This document shows positions 15,200 to 23,687 of a DNA stretch of 41,868 nt, piece after piece. Source of the stretch: a virus; the IMG/VR virus record IMGVR_UViG_3300035099_000048, positions 1 through 41,868 of that record. One strand, written 5' to 3'. Both the position numbers and the translations under genes were made by a program. The notes under the pieces were generated by a model. It saw only the letters and a list, made by a program, of their open reading frames with translations. It was not told where the DNA came from and searched no databases. Within the stretch, counting starts at the first letter, position 1; the number at the start of each line of letters is the position of its first letter.

Positions 15200-16266
15200 T
15201 TAATTTCCTCCTCTTCTTCTCCGGCTTCCTCGTTTGCCGCTTCATTTTCTTCGGCGGGCTTCGAGCGCCTCAGATAGATCAACAACTCTTTCGCCGCCAA
15301 CGGTCCGGTGGCTTTGGAACCTATCGCCTTCCTGACATCTTCTGATGGAACCGCCTTCATTACGGTCTCGATCATTGCTATTATGTCTTCGGTCTTTTCC
15401 GCCTTCACGCCGGAAACCTCTGCGATTCTGTCTATGAGGTGCTTCGCCCACGTCGTATTCTTCACAGTCGTGTCGTTCTCTGCAAGGAACCCCAAACAAA
15501 TCATCTCAACGTTGTGACCCGTGGCATCGCTCTTACTTATCGTCTTCGCAATCTCTATCGCCTTCTCAATGGTCACTGCTTGCGCGTCACTCATCGGAAC
15601 CCGCAAGGTCTTCACTATCTTTTCTTCTATGGACTTTCTTCCGGTTGTAACTCGGACTTCTTCGATAAGCTCGGAAGCCGATAATTCCTCAGCCCTCTCA
15701 ATCCACTCATCGGCGTTGTCTTGGTCGATGACGTTGGAGAGTTCTTTCAGCTTCGTCCAGCCAAGCGCCAGCGCCTTCTCACGTTGCTCTGGAGTCAGCT
15801 TGTTCTCGCATACCCAATAAATCTTCATCAGGTAGCGGGCTTTGCGGAGCGAAAAAGCCAACTCGATTTCAACGTATTCCTGAAACGTCTCCCACTGCCA
15901 ACGTTTGAAAACACGCGACCCGAAAATCTTATACAGCGTCCCGGCCAACCGATAGTTCAACTTATCGGAAACCGTCACCAGCTTTTTTGCCAGTGAGCGT
16001 AACTCGTCGGCTTCGCCTTCATTGAGGTCTAAAACCGGCGGCGCTTCATCGGTATCGTCATCGGGATTGGTTTGTGGTTTTGATTCTTCGGCGGGAACTG
16101 CTTCGACCGATTCGATAAACTTTGTTACCTCCTCTTCCGACATCTTCGTTGAAAACTTCTTGGGGCATTGGTCTGCGAGTCCGTCTTTTTTGACCTTCTT
16201 GGATTTCTCCGGCGCTTCGCTTTGACCTACTGGGGCGGGCAATGATTTCTTCTCCTTGTGTTTCAT
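15196..16266 (-). CDS. Large charged hypothetical protein (356 aa)
   Basis: A long Lys/Glu-rich N-terminal 90 residues, then a compact-looking core (KRWQWETFQEYVEIELAFSL, RKARYLMKIYWVCE, ALGWTKLKELSNV) that reads like a helical DNA-binding module seen in phage and plasmid proteins of unknown role, then a helical region and an acidic tail (EEAGEEEEEIK). No enzyme motif. First gene after promoter P3, and the only one whose 5' untranslated region carries a copy of the dispersed inverted repeat, so it may be specially regulated. Confidence 0.7.
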   Translation of the reverse strand: MKHKEKKSLPAPVGQSEAPEKSKKVKKDGLADQCPKKFSTKMSEEEVTKFIESVEAVPAEESKPQTNPDDDTDEAPPVLDLNEGEADELRSLAKKLVTVSDKLNYRLAGTLYKIFGSRVFKRWQWETFQEYVEIELAFSLRKARYLMKIYWVCENKLTPEQREKALALGWTKLKELSNVIDQDNADEWIERAEELSASELIEEVRVTTGRKSIEEKIVKTLRVPMSDAQAVTIEKAIEIAKTISKSDATGHNVEMICLGFLAENDTTVKNTTWAKHLIDRIAEVSGVKAEKTEDIIAMIETVMKAVPSEDVRKAIGSKATGPLAAKELLIYLRRSKPAEENEAANEEAGEEEEEIK

Positions 16267-16288
16267 AATCTCCTCTTCTTTTTGAATT

Positions 16289-16304
16289 GTGCAATCAATT
16301 GCAC
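16289..16304. repeat. Dispersed inverted repeat, copy 4 (in a 5' leader)
   Basis: GTGCAATCAATTGCAC, perfect arms. It lies between promoter P3 and the ribosome site of the gene at 16266, about 10-25 bases downstream of the expected start point: a natural operator or mRNA-hairpin position. Confidence 0.85.
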
Positions 16305-16320
16305 TTGCTTTGATAGTAGG

Positions 16321-16348
16321 ATGATAGCATAAATAAATGAATTGTCAA
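16321..16348 (-). promoter_or_regulatory. Sigma70-type promoter P3
   Basis: TTGACA (16348-16343), 16-base spacer, ATGC-TATCAT (16321-16326); one -10 base off consensus. It drives the genes at 16266 and 15199. The inverted repeat at 16289 lies just downstream of the start point. Confidence 0.85.
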
Positions 16349-16956
16349 GTGCCCAACACGATTCGCTTTCGTTGCGCTTTCGTCTTCGGTTTCGGCTTCT
16401 GCATTCTATTCTCCTCCAACTTATCTACAAGTTCAATTATCTCCGGCGGATAGCCGCAACCCTCGCGGTTTTTCATAACTATCTCTATGACGCAGCCAGC
16501 GCGGGCAAGAACATACGCATCCATTTCGTCGTCTGTATTCCACGTCATTTGCGGTGTCGCCCACTTGACCCACTCTATAACCTCTTCCTTCTTGGACTGC
16601 CCTTTGCCTTTGCCAAGAATGAGGGCGCGGCACTGATTCGGAAACACCACATACGGAAGCCGACCGAGTTCCTCAAACAACATGGTCTTTATCGTTCCTC
16701 CCAACTCTCCCAATTGATACCCTCTGCCAATTGCCTTGAACGTGTAATTCTCGACTACGACAACATCCGGGTTGAATCCTTTGGCGAGGCTTCTGATGCG
16801 GTCGCGTATATAAATCAGTCGTTCGACCTCATCTTTCAACGCAGGGCGTTTCAACCCCCGCCCAACCGTCTCGTGGCAGACAACATCGTAATGAGAGTCA
16901 ACGACACATATCCCTGAACCAGTAAGGCTCAGGTCCAAACCCATAACATTCGACAT
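16345..16956 (-). CDS. RuvC-like Holliday junction resolvase/RNase H-fold nuclease
   Basis: RNase H-fold start MSNVMGLDLSLTGSGICVV with the first catalytic Asp at residue 8, PDVVVVENYTFKAIGRG with a catalytic Glu near 71, and TDDEMDAYVLARAG near residue 145 with the last acidic pair, the same order as in RuvC. Length (203) is slightly above the bacterial RuvC 170-190, with a basic tail (KPKPKTKAQRKR). It should nick four-way junctions or branched DNA during recombination-dependent replication. Starts at a TAATG overlap with the nuclease gene upstream. Confidence 0.82.
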   Translation of the reverse strand: MSNVMGLDLSLTGSGICVVDSHYDVVCHETVGRGLKRPALKDEVERLIYIRDRIRSLAKGFNPDVVVVENYTFKAIGRGYQLGELGGTIKTMLFEELGRLPYVVFPNQCRALILGKGKGQSKKEEVIEWVKWATPQMTWNTDDEMDAYVLARAGCVIEIVMKNREGCGYPPEIIELVDKLEENRMQKPKPKTKAQRKRIVLGT

Positions 16957-17855
16957 TACAACCTCACTTTCTCTGGAAACTTATCTTTGGCGGGAAGGCC
17001 GCTGATGAAAGTACAATTCTTCTTTTCGCCCTCAAGACACCACTGAGCAACCGGACACCCTGACGCGAACCTTCCCTTCGTCGGAGAACAAATGTTGTGT
17101 TTGACCGGAAGGGTCGGTTCGGGGTTGTTCAAGTAATCAAGCACCGTCGTTATACGATTCACAATCAGCTTGTGGAGCAACGGCGTTATCGTAATCATTC
17201 TTTCGATAAGCGGCGGATCGTTCCACTCCTTAACGAAATACAACACACGCCAGTCGTTAATGCCGGTAAGCAACGAATACGCCGCGCACTGAATGATATG
17301 TTCGGGGCACGGCATATCGCCGGGCAACTCTTTCTGCACTCGATTGCGCGAAATAGATTTGATTTCTATTCCAACCATCGCACTCGTGTTCGGCATCGAA
17401 AGCAACCCGTCAACATGCCCGCCAAGCCGGAGCGTTTTGTTACTGAACCCCTTCTCGCAGTACCGATACGAATTTGCCGTGCATATCGGACACACTCGAT
17501 GCCACCAATCCATCTTCGATGTAACCAGAGTGCCGCACTTGGAACAAATCCAATCGCCATAGATACCTTCAATGTCTTTGAAGTACGTCTGCTGAACAAG
17601 ATCGTGAATGGCTCTTCCTTGATCAAAGGCCGCCTGCAACACTTCGTTGCCCGGACGATACAATCGTACCCCACTGGATTGAAAGTGCCGGAGAATAATA
17701 AACCGTCGCGGGCAAAAAGAAGACATCTCCGATGCTCTAAACTCCGGTTCGATATGCACTTCATCAATATGATGCAAGCGCTTCATTATCGACGGAACTA
17801 GAAGCGGTTGGGGGTTTGTCTCTGCGTTGCTTATCTTTTCGAGCAAGTCCTTCAT
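16956..17855 (-). CDS. PD-(D/E)XK nuclease of Cas4/RecB type with zinc ribbon
   Basis: About 299 residues. The core nuclease motif is LRLGGHVDGLLSMP (Asp near 152) and MVGIEIKSISRNR (E-x-K near 168), with a downstream Gln in HIIQCAAYSL (QxxxY). Between them is a zinc ribbon (CSKCG, CPIC) inserted at about residues 108-130. One N-terminal cysteine (SSFCPRRF) and three or four C-terminal ones (ICS, GCPVAQWC, NCTF) are placed like the iron-sulfur ligands of Cas4/AddB-type enzymes. It probably resects DNA ends for the UvsX-like recombinase. No CRISPR array or other cas gene is visible, so this is a replication/recombination nuclease. Confidence 0.78.
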   Translation of the reverse strand: MKDLLEKISNAETNPQPLLVPSIMKRLHHIDEVHIEPEFRASEMSSFCPRRFIILRHFQSSGVRLYRPGNEVLQAAFDQGRAIHDLVQQTYFKDIEGIYGDWICSKCGTLVTSKMDWWHRVCPICTANSYRYCEKGFSNKTLRLGGHVDGLLSMPNTSAMVGIEIKSISRNRVQKELPGDMPCPEHIIQCAAYSLLTGINDWRVLYFVKEWNDPPLIERMITITPLLHKLIVNRITTVLDYLNNPEPTLPVKHNICSPTKGRFASGCPVAQWCLEGEKKNCTFISGLPAKDKFPEKVRL

Positions 17856-18007
17856 CTTTTTTCTTCTTCAAACAGATTCATTCGCGCCGCGATAGCTTCA
17901 CGCCGTCGTTGGGCGAACTTCAAACTTTCTGCGTGTTCGCTGGTGAACACCGTGTTCGCTATTGTAAAATCAACAGGATCATACTTAATGAACTTAACTC
18001 CGCTCAT
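17852..18007 (-). CDS. Small hypothetical protein (51 aa)
   Basis: The product (MSGVKFIKYDPVDFTIANTV, then RRREAIAARMNLFEEEKR) is unrecognised. The ATG at 18007 overlaps the stop of the Hjc-like gene (CTATGAG) and follows a GCAGGAAT site; the stop overlaps the nuclease start by four bases. This tight coupling inside the recombination block supports a real gene, perhaps an accessory of the neighbouring nucleases. Confidence 0.6.
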   Translation of the reverse strand: MSGVKFIKYDPVDFTIANTVFTSEHAESLKFAQRRREAIAARMNLFEEEKR

Positions 18008-18282
18008 AGGATTCCTGCCTCCTTCACCAACTCTGCCTCGACGAGAACCCAATCTTTTGCCACGCCGACATCCGTCTCCGAGAACGTTATGGCGATTGCG
18101 GGGCGCTTGCGTTCGGCATATGCCTCCGTCGTTATCTTTTTTAACTGCTCTTTAGTGATTCTGATGCTGTCGTGAACCGTGCTCTTGCAATCCACCAGAA
18201 CCATCTTTCCTTCGTTGTCTCCTTTCAACATTGGGAAAGCGCCAGAAGCAGGGCGGCGTTTACATCCAAACCTTTTCTCCAT
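18004..18282 (-). CDS. Hjc-like PD-(D/E)XK endonuclease
   Basis: The product reads RRPASGAFPMLKGD, then KMVLVDCKSTVHDSIRITKE, then LKKITTEAYAERKRPAIAIT. This follows the small Holliday-junction-resolvase pattern: a Ser/Gly loop, a catalytic Asp (KGD), a strand with D-x-K (VDCK in place of E-x-K) and a helix-strand ending. ATG at 18282 has AGGAG at good spacing. The frame is open back to 18429 inside the recombinase gene, and the extra helix (NKLQERR) may belong to the fold, so the true start could be upstream at a non-ATG codon. A second junction-cutting enzyme beside the RuvC-like protein. Confidence 0.62.
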   Translation of the reverse strand: MEKRFGCKRRPASGAFPMLKGDNEGKMVLVDCKSTVHDSIRITKEQLKKITTEAYAERKRPAIAITFSETDVGVAKDWVLVEAELVKEAGIL

Positions 18283-18349
18283 GCGCCGCTCCTGCAACTT
18301 GTTAGGACGTTCCTTCTCTTCTAGGAACTTCGCTTTCGGTTGATCGAAT

Positions 18350-19483
18350 TTATGACTTTGGTCCAAACCATAACTCCAGTATTGCTCTCTTGGTACGGGC
18401 GTACAAATCTTCGTCTGCTCGCCAAGCATTGAGCACAGCTTCGAGCGTCTTAAACTCGTCGTCGAACAGTTTCCACTTACTCGCCCCCGATCTTGCGACT
18501 ATGCCGTAGCGTTTGGCCTCAGCCATGACTGATTCTTCCTCGATGAAAGACCCTGCGGCGTGTGTTCCATGATCTCGGAGAGCTACGTCAAATAACCCTT
18601 CTATTCCGGGAAGAAACGTCTTATTCTTGATTACGCGAAACCCAAAAGTGCCTCGCACCGGAACATCGGTCCCGTTAATCTTCTCGAACGTGAATGGTTT
18701 TGCGGTAAGTTTCAATTCAAGGTGAGGAACGAACTCTTGGCCTTTGCCAGCGGGCTTGGTCTCCGGCGACCCAAACATTACTCCGGTCTTTTCTCTTATC
18801 TGGTTTATAAAAATAATAGTGGGGCGCGTGGCCTGAACAGCGCTATAATCGCTCATCGCCGAACACCATACCCTAAGTGCTCTATTCATCAGTTTTGCCG
18901 CCACACCCATCATATCGTCAGCCGCCGACTTCTCAATCTCTTTTCTTGGAGTAAGCGCCGCGATGGAATCGAGAACCATGAAATCACAATGTCCCGAGCG
19001 AAGTAGGGCATGTCCAACATCTATGGCTTCTTCTCCACACGTCGGTTGCGATACAAATACGAGAGATTGGTTTGAACCGAGCTTGGAATGCCAATCCCCG
19101 ACATAAGCCATCTCGGTGTCCAACCACGTTGTCAGCATCGGCGTTTTGCCGTTTGGGGTTACGGTCGTGTCTGCTACGTCGGGGCACTTACACGCCAACA
19201 ATGACAACTTGCACCTTCGGCAATACTTTTGCCCCGATGCCACAATCTTCGCCGCCAACGATGTCTTGAAGCTACTCTTCTGTCCCCAAAACATTAGGAC
19301 TTTTCCGATTGGAACTCCGCCGCCGATTGCCATGTCCAAAACAAAACTTCCGGTGGGAATGCGATTGATAGTGGTCAACGAAGCATTCGTATCGGCGGTG
19401 GACACTACGCCGACGCGGTACTTCTTTTCGAGCTTCGTGAAAAGCTCTTTAACCTCCGGTGGGAGATCAATGGGCTTGCCCAT
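18350..19483 (-). CDS. UvsX/RecA-family recombinase with zinc-ribbon insertion
   Basis: 377 residues. Walker A at about 67-74 is GQKSSFKT, in which the usual G before K-T is F, the same deviation as T4 UvsX (GPSKSFKS). Walker B region CDFMVLDSIAALTP near 158-172, and the L1/L2 area PTIIFINQIREKTGVMFG near 215-232, as in RecA. Between Walker A and the catalytic strand is an insertion with C-x2-C-x6-C-x-C (CRRCKLSLLACKC, residues ~88-100), not part of RecA. It should form filaments on single-stranded DNA for strand exchange. ATG at 19483 follows AAGGGGATAAACT. Flanked by nucleases, a resolvase and a helicase, a classic recombination-dependent replication group. Confidence 0.85.
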   Translation of the reverse strand: MGKPIDLPPEVKELFTKLEKKYRVGVVSTADTNASLTTINRIPTGSFVLDMAIGGGVPIGKVLMFWGQKSSFKTSLAAKIVASGQKYCRRCKLSLLACKCPDVADTTVTPNGKTPMLTTWLDTEMAYVGDWHSKLGSNQSLVFVSQPTCGEEAIDVGHALLRSGHCDFMVLDSIAALTPRKEIEKSAADDMMGVAAKLMNRALRVWCSAMSDYSAVQATRPTIIFINQIREKTGVMFGSPETKPAGKGQEFVPHLELKLTAKPFTFEKINGTDVPVRGTFGFRVIKNKTFLPGIEGLFDVALRDHGTHAAGSFIEEESVMAEAKRYGIVARSGASKWKLFDDEFKTLEAVLNAWRADEDLYARTKRAILELWFGPKS

Positions 19484-19907
19484 AGTTTATCCCCTTCTTC
19501 AGTTGGGGTTCTTCGTATTCTTCGTCTTCTTCGTCGTCTTTCAGTTCGTTGATCTTCTTGTTGCGCCACTGATCAACTTCTTCGTACTCGCGCATAAGTC
19601 TGGCTTCAACGACCCGATTGCACTGTTCCATAGCCCCGTCCACTTCCTCTACATAGCAGGGAAGTGTAAGCCCTACGTCCACACGCACAAACTCATAATT
19701 GCCGCGATTGAGAGTGAGACCCTTCTCGATCTTCACATACGCAGGCTCCACCAGAAACTTCTGAACTTCTATCAGTTGTTCCTCTCCCTCCGAAGCCACT
19801 TCAGTACCGTGTTGCCGGATAGAGCGGGAAACCCACAGCGTCGCTTTACCTGCCGACGGCTGGAGAACCGCTTTATCAACTCTCTTCTTCTCCTTCTCTT
19901 CGGCCAT
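19467..19907 (-). CDS. Hypothetical protein upstream of the recombinase (146 aa)
   Basis: Not recognised. The N-terminal part is charged, then beta-like strands (EEQLIEVQKFLVEPAYVKIE, YEFVRVDVGLTLPCYVEEV) and an acidic C-terminus (ELKDDEEDEEYEEPQLKKG). The mid-section reads like a small OB-type or sheet domain and the acidic tail recalls single-strand-binding partners, but that is impression only. It overlaps the recombinase start by 17 bases and has an AAAGGAGCTGTT ribosome site. Possibly a recombination mediator or loading factor by position. Confidence 0.66.
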   Translation of the reverse strand: MAEEKEKKRVDKAVLQPSAGKATLWVSRSIRQHGTEVASEGEEQLIEVQKFLVEPAYVKIEKGLTLNRGNYEFVRVDVGLTLPCYVEEVDGAMEQCNRVVEARLMREYEEVDQWRNKKINELKDDEEDEEYEEPQLKKGINYGQAH

Positions 19908-19919
19908 AACAGCTCCTTT

Positions 19920-20426
19920 CTACGGCTTAACACCGTTAATCAGTTTGCCCCACTTGTCTTTGAGGCGTTCGGGAAAACAAGAATATTTCCAGTTGAACAC
20001 CCATTCGTTCATCTTCGCAACCTCTCGCGCCGTTTCGAGAATCGCCTGCAACTCATCTTCAGTGTAAAGACGGTTTGCGTCCTTGTAGTTTGCGGGCGGG
20101 GGAATGACTCCTTGAGCTTCCAACTTTAACAACCACGGACGAGTGATGTTCAAGCGCTTCGCAACCTGACTGGTCGAATACGCCCTGACCCGTCTGAAGT
20201 CTTTGCCGACCGGGACGGTGATATATACCACTTTGTTAACAGTAACTCTATCTCCGAGTATCCGCGCAACGCCCCTAACTGGCTTGTCTCCACGCCTCTT
20301 GCGATAGGCGGCTTTCTGATATTCCCTGATCTTCGCTCTGTAGTCGGAATCATTACGATACCGCGCTTTGCGCCTTGCGCTGATCAAACTTCCTTTTTCC
20401 TTCCAGTATTCTTTGAAACTTTTCAC
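19920..20426 (-). CDS. MerR-like helix-turn-helix protein (168 aa)
   Basis: The middle reads RAYSTSQVAKRLNITRPWLL, then KLEAQGVIPPPANYKDANRL and YTEDELQAI. This is the MerR/excisionase-type winged helix pattern (S-x-x-x-x-A-x-x-L-x-I, then a helix, G-x-I-P-P-x, then R-x-Y-T-x-x-D). A very basic N-terminal region (residues 1-50: RRKARYRNDSDYRAK, QKAAYRKRRG) may add DNA contacts. Start is GTG at 20426 after GGAGGCGAATAG. First gene after promoter P4, so it is a candidate regulator for the operon or the repeated sites; that link is inferred. Confidence 0.72.
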   Translation of the reverse strand: MKSFKEYWKEKGSLISARRKARYRNDSDYRAKIREYQKAAYRKRRGDKPVRGVARILGDRVTVNKVVYITVPVGKDFRRVRAYSTSQVAKRLNITRPWLLKLEAQGVIPPPANYKDANRLYTEDELQAILETAREVAKMNEWVFNWKYSCFPERLKDKWGKLINGVKP

Positions 20427-20448
20427 CTATTCGCCTCCATATAATAAG

Positions 20449-20476
20449 ATTATAGCATAAATAATGCAATTGTCAA
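20449..20476 (-). promoter_or_regulatory. Sigma70-type promoter P4
   Basis: TTGACA (20476-20471), 16-base spacer, ATGC-TATAAT (20449-20454). It drives the MerR-like gene, the 146-aa gene, the recombinase and the nuclease/resolvase group. The -35 sits inside a loose inverted repeat TGCAA-N8-TTGCA. Confidence 0.88.
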
Positions 20477-21858
20477 GTTGCACGGGAAATTATTTTTTCG
20501 TATTGTCTTTCTCTTGCCCGCGCCCACCCTTTCGTCTCCGACCACATCTCATCTATTACATCAACAACTATCGGGTCTTTCTTTCCGTCGCATATCCTGA
20601 GTATCCTGCCGACGGGTTGCCTAATATCAACGCGAGGCGTGGCCAGAAATATAGTATCGGCTCTTGGGATGTCCAATCCTTCCATAGCCATCTGGTACGT
20701 TCCCAAGATCACCTGAGCTTCTTCCTCTGAAAACTTCAAATCATTTTCATCCTCCTGACCCATGTACCTACCAACCAGCAGGTTTGGGTTTTGCTTGAGA
20801 ATCATTTCTTCGATAACAAAAACATGATCTCTGAAATCAGTAAGAAAAATAATAACCCTTCCGGCCTTCGCAGCTTCGATCATCTTTTCAACTATAAACT
20901 TGTTACGTTGTTCCATCGTCGATAATCTTTTGAGGGCGCGAGTGCGATTAATCGAACCGGACTTAAACCATAGACGTTTCATCTCGTCGTCAGAAAGCCG
21001 TTGGTTGTATCTTAACCTCTTTATCTTTGGAGCGGTAAGGTGGGCCTCGGTCTTTGCGATGATCTCTCCAATATGACCGAATACAATTTTTTCGCACTTG
21101 TCTTTTCGTTTCGGGGTCGCCGAAAACCCAAGCCTGTGCATGGCGGGGAATTTAACTATCGCTTTATTGAACTCTGGAGCGCCGATGCGATGACACTCAT
21201 CTACCACCACCGTACCGAAAGACTCGAACATCCCCATAGGATACTCTCTGCCCGATATGAGCGATTGGATCATTATGAGAACTATGTCCGCCCCTTCCCA
21301 ATCCACAATCTTTCCCTGAACATGACCGACTATAGGCTTCGAGCCATCTACGCGCACAAGGAACCTTTCTATGGACTTTCGCCACTGCTTCATAAGGAAC
21401 TCTTTGTGAATGAGGATCGCCGCCTTCTTTCCGAGTTGCGCAATCAATTGCACTCCACATACTGTTTTTCCAAAACCGGGTGGCGCTTGGAACACACCAC
21501 CGTACCCGAACATCACATCATTGGACTTTCGTAACGCCTTAGCAACAAGAATCTGCTGCTCTGGGAATCTTGGATGGCCTTTTGCCTCATCCATCAAAAA
21601 CAACAAATTAATTGGAGACCCTGTAGCAACGCGATTAATAATGTCCTTGCCGTGCTTCCGAGCCAACTGGTATCCAGCGTATCTCGGCAACCAAATACCG
21701 TCTGTGGCGGGCAAATATCCTTTTACTATCTCAACACCGTCCGTCGGCAGGTATGATGGGAGCGTGAACGTCCAATCATGCTCTAAAGCACGTCTAGCGG
21801 ACTCGTCTGCTTCCACCTCAGCCCACTTACTGACGACTATGGGGTTTCCAATCTTCAC
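20473..21858 (-). CDS. SF2 DNA helicase (UvsW/XPB-like)
   Basis: Motif I APPGFGKTVCGVQLIAQLG at about residues 132-150, motif Ia KAAILIHKEFLMKQW, motif II VVVDECHRIGAPEFN (DECH box), motif III LGFSATPKRKDKCEK, motif IV/V AGRVIIFLTDFRDHV and QVILGTYQMAMEGLDIPRAD, and motif VI VGRILRICDGKK, which together make a complete SF2 helicase of the UvsW/RecG/XPB-like type. Such phage enzymes unwind branched DNA and D-loops. The start is set at GTG 21858 (AAAGGATGAAGCT upstream), just after the polymerase stop; the frame is open back to 21900 inside the polymerase gene. Confidence 0.85.
   Translation of the reverse strand: MKIGNPIVVSKWAEVEADESARRALEHDWTFTLPSYLPTDGVEIVKGYLPATDGIWLPRYAGYQLARKHGKDIINRVATGSPINLLFLMDEAKGHPRFPEQQILVAKALRKSNDVMFGYGGVFQAPPGFGKTVCGVQLIAQLGKKAAILIHKEFLMKQWRKSIERFLVRVDGSKPIVGHVQGKIVDWEGADIVLIMIQSLISGREYPMGMFESFGTVVVDECHRIGAPEFNKAIVKFPAMHRLGFSATPKRKDKCEKIVFGHIGEIIAKTEAHLTAPKIKRLRYNQRLSDDEMKRLWFKSGSINRTRALKRLSTMEQRNKFIVEKMIEAAKAGRVIIFLTDFRDHVFVIEEMILKQNPNLLVGRYMGQEDENDLKFSEEEAQVILGTYQMAMEGLDIPRADTIFLATPRVDIRQPVGRILRICDGKKDPIVVDVIDEMWSETKGWARARERQYEKIISRAT
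21438..21453. repeat. Dispersed inverted repeat, copy 5
   Basis: GCGCAATCAATTGCAC; one outer base differs. Read V-Q-L-I-A-Q immediately after helicase motif I. Confidence 0.75.
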
Positions 21859-21878
21859 AGCTTCATCCTTTCCATGTC

Positions 21879-23687
21879 TTATCCTTTCGCCGCTTCCCAC
21901 GTCTTACCGATGTGCGCGGAAACCTCTAATGGGATTCTTAATTTAACAACGTTGGCCATTTCGTATTCGACTATATCTCTGACGGCGGAAGCCACTTCTT
22001 CGTCGCACTCAACAAGAACTTCATCATGCACCTGCAAAATTTGAAATCCGGGAAGCCCTTCTTTAATCATTCTTTTTCTAATGTTGCGCTGGGACAACTT
22101 CAGCAAATCTGCGGCGCTGCCCTGAATAGTCGAATTAATAGCTTGCCGAAGCAAGCCCATCTTATACCCGAACGTCATATCTTCTTTCCATTTCCACATT
22201 GGAAAGTGACGCGCCCTGCCACACACTGTCCGCACTACTTGGCCACGATTGAGCAAATTCTCGATATGATTGTGGTATCTTGTTACGCCGCGATACTCCT
22301 CAAAATACCTCTTGCGGAAAGCCCTTGCCTCTTCTATGTCTATTCTTAACGAATGAGCAAGTGTTGAAGCGCCCATCCCATAAATCAATCCAAAGTTTAT
22401 AATCTTGGCGTACTGACGAGAACAACCACAAATATCTGCGGTCTTCTGATGGATGTCTTCTCCATTCGAGTACGCCCTCAACAATATCGGGTCTTTGCTA
22501 CAATGCGCCATGAGTCTGAGTTCAATCTGCCCGAAGTCGGCGCACACCAGCGTCCTTCCGTCTGGAGCAATAAACGCCTGTCGAAGCAGGTTCTTCTCTC
22601 TCGGAATTGTCTGAAGCGGCGGATCGACGATGGACAACCTTCCACTTACAACATGCGCGTTCTTGTAGTGAGGACGCATTCTTTTGTCAGGATAGATGTC
22701 CGCATAACCCAATAGAGGCCTCACAAACGAATCCCGGAGCTTTTGGTAGCCTCGCCAATCCAAAATCTTTTGGACAACCGGGTGGGCGTGCCGAATTGAC
22801 TCTAATACGTCAGCGCCAGTGGATGCTTCGCCGGACTTTCCTTCCTTATACCACTCTTCCGGCACTTCCAAGTTCAGGCGACTGAATAACAAATTGCGAA
22901 CCTGTAGCGGAGAGGACATCATAAACCTCTCGCCGACTAACGAATAAGCTTCGAGTTCCGTTTGAATCATTTTATTCGAAAGCATCACATCGTATTCTTT
23001 GAGCTTGGCTACGTCGCCGAGCACTCCCTTCAATTCCATTTCTATCAGAACTGGAATGTACTCCATCTCGATGTCGTAAAAAACCTTTTCGAGTTTTTCT
23101 TTCTCAAGAAGCGGCTTAAAAAATTTATACAAATCCATCGGAACTTCAACATCGTCGCACGCATACTTGAACTCTTTGCCCTCGGAGTTGAACAGCATCA
23201 TGTTTCTGGACTCGTCATAGTCCATCATCTCAACTCCGAGATGCTCTTTGGCCACAACGTCCAATGAATGCCGTTTGCGGTTCTCGAACAATAACCAATC
23301 GGCAACCATAGTATCAAACAACTTATTATTTATGGGCGTGCGATTGCCGGAATGAAAAATCACATTCTTAATATCGAACTTCAAGTTATGACCGATCATC
23401 GTATAATCGGCAGCGTCAAAAAGAGGAGCACAAACATGAAGCGCCTCTTCCAAAGTCAACTCCCCAACATCGTTTTTTCTGAATGGTACAAACCACTGTC
23501 TGTTAGGGATTGCAAAGGCGAAACTTACTATCTTGTTTCTGTACGGGTCAAGGTTCAGGTCTTTGCGATTGCCCTTTAGCCCGACGGTTTCTATGTCGAA
23601 GGAATAAACTTTCTCTGGATTGCTACTGCCCATGATGGTATCTACCATCTGCATCAGCTGACTGCCATTTTTAACATACGTTCTCAT
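21879..23687 (-). CDS. polA: Family A DNA polymerase with 3'-5' exonuclease domain (Pol I)
   Basis: 602 residues, without a 5'-nuclease domain. The exonuclease shows VYSFDIETVGLKG (D-x-E, near residue 30), MIGHNLKFDIKN and LFDTMVADWLLF. The polymerase has motif A LVCADFGQIELRLMAH, the O-helix region RQYAKIINFGLIYGMG (R-x3-K-x3-F/N-x2-Y-G; the residue at the E. coli F762 position is F), and motif C QVHDEVLVE near 552-560. All catalytic acids are present, so it should be an active proofreading replicase. Start ATG at 23687 overlaps the upstream stop (TTATGA) with little Shine-Dalgarno, implying coupled translation. Confidence 0.92.
   Translation of the reverse strand: MRTYVKNGSQLMQMVDTIMGSSNPEKVYSFDIETVGLKGNRKDLNLDPYRNKIVSFAFAIPNRQWFVPFRKNDVGELTLEEALHVCAPLFDAADYTMIGHNLKFDIKNVIFHSGNRTPINNKLFDTMVADWLLFENRKRHSLDVVAKEHLGVEMMDYDESRNMMLFNSEGKEFKYACDDVEVPMDLYKFFKPLLEKEKLEKVFYDIEMEYIPVLIEMELKGVLGDVAKLKEYDVMLSNKMIQTELEAYSLVGERFMMSSPLQVRNLLFSRLNLEVPEEWYKEGKSGEASTGADVLESIRHAHPVVQKILDWRGYQKLRDSFVRPLLGYADIYPDKRMRPHYKNAHVVSGRLSIVDPPLQTIPREKNLLRQAFIAPDGRTLVCADFGQIELRLMAHCSKDPILLRAYSNGEDIHQKTADICGCSRQYAKIINFGLIYGMGASTLAHSLRIDIEEARAFRKRYFEEYRGVTRYHNHIENLLNRGQVVRTVCGRARHFPMWKWKEDMTFGYKMGLLRQAINSTIQGSAADLLKLSQRNIRKRMIKEGLPGFQILQVHDEVLVECDEEVASAVRDIVEYEMANVVKLRIPLEVSAHIGKTWEAAKG

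Noticed and set aside
16956-17855. CRISPR-Cas system because of the Cas4-like nuclease
   Set aside because: No repeat-spacer array and no other cas gene in the window; neighbours are replication and recombination genes.
20462-20484. A further copy of the dispersed inverted repeat at TGCAATTGTCAAGTTGCA
   Set aside because: Spacing between arms is eight, not four, and the sequence is explained by the -35 of promoter P4.
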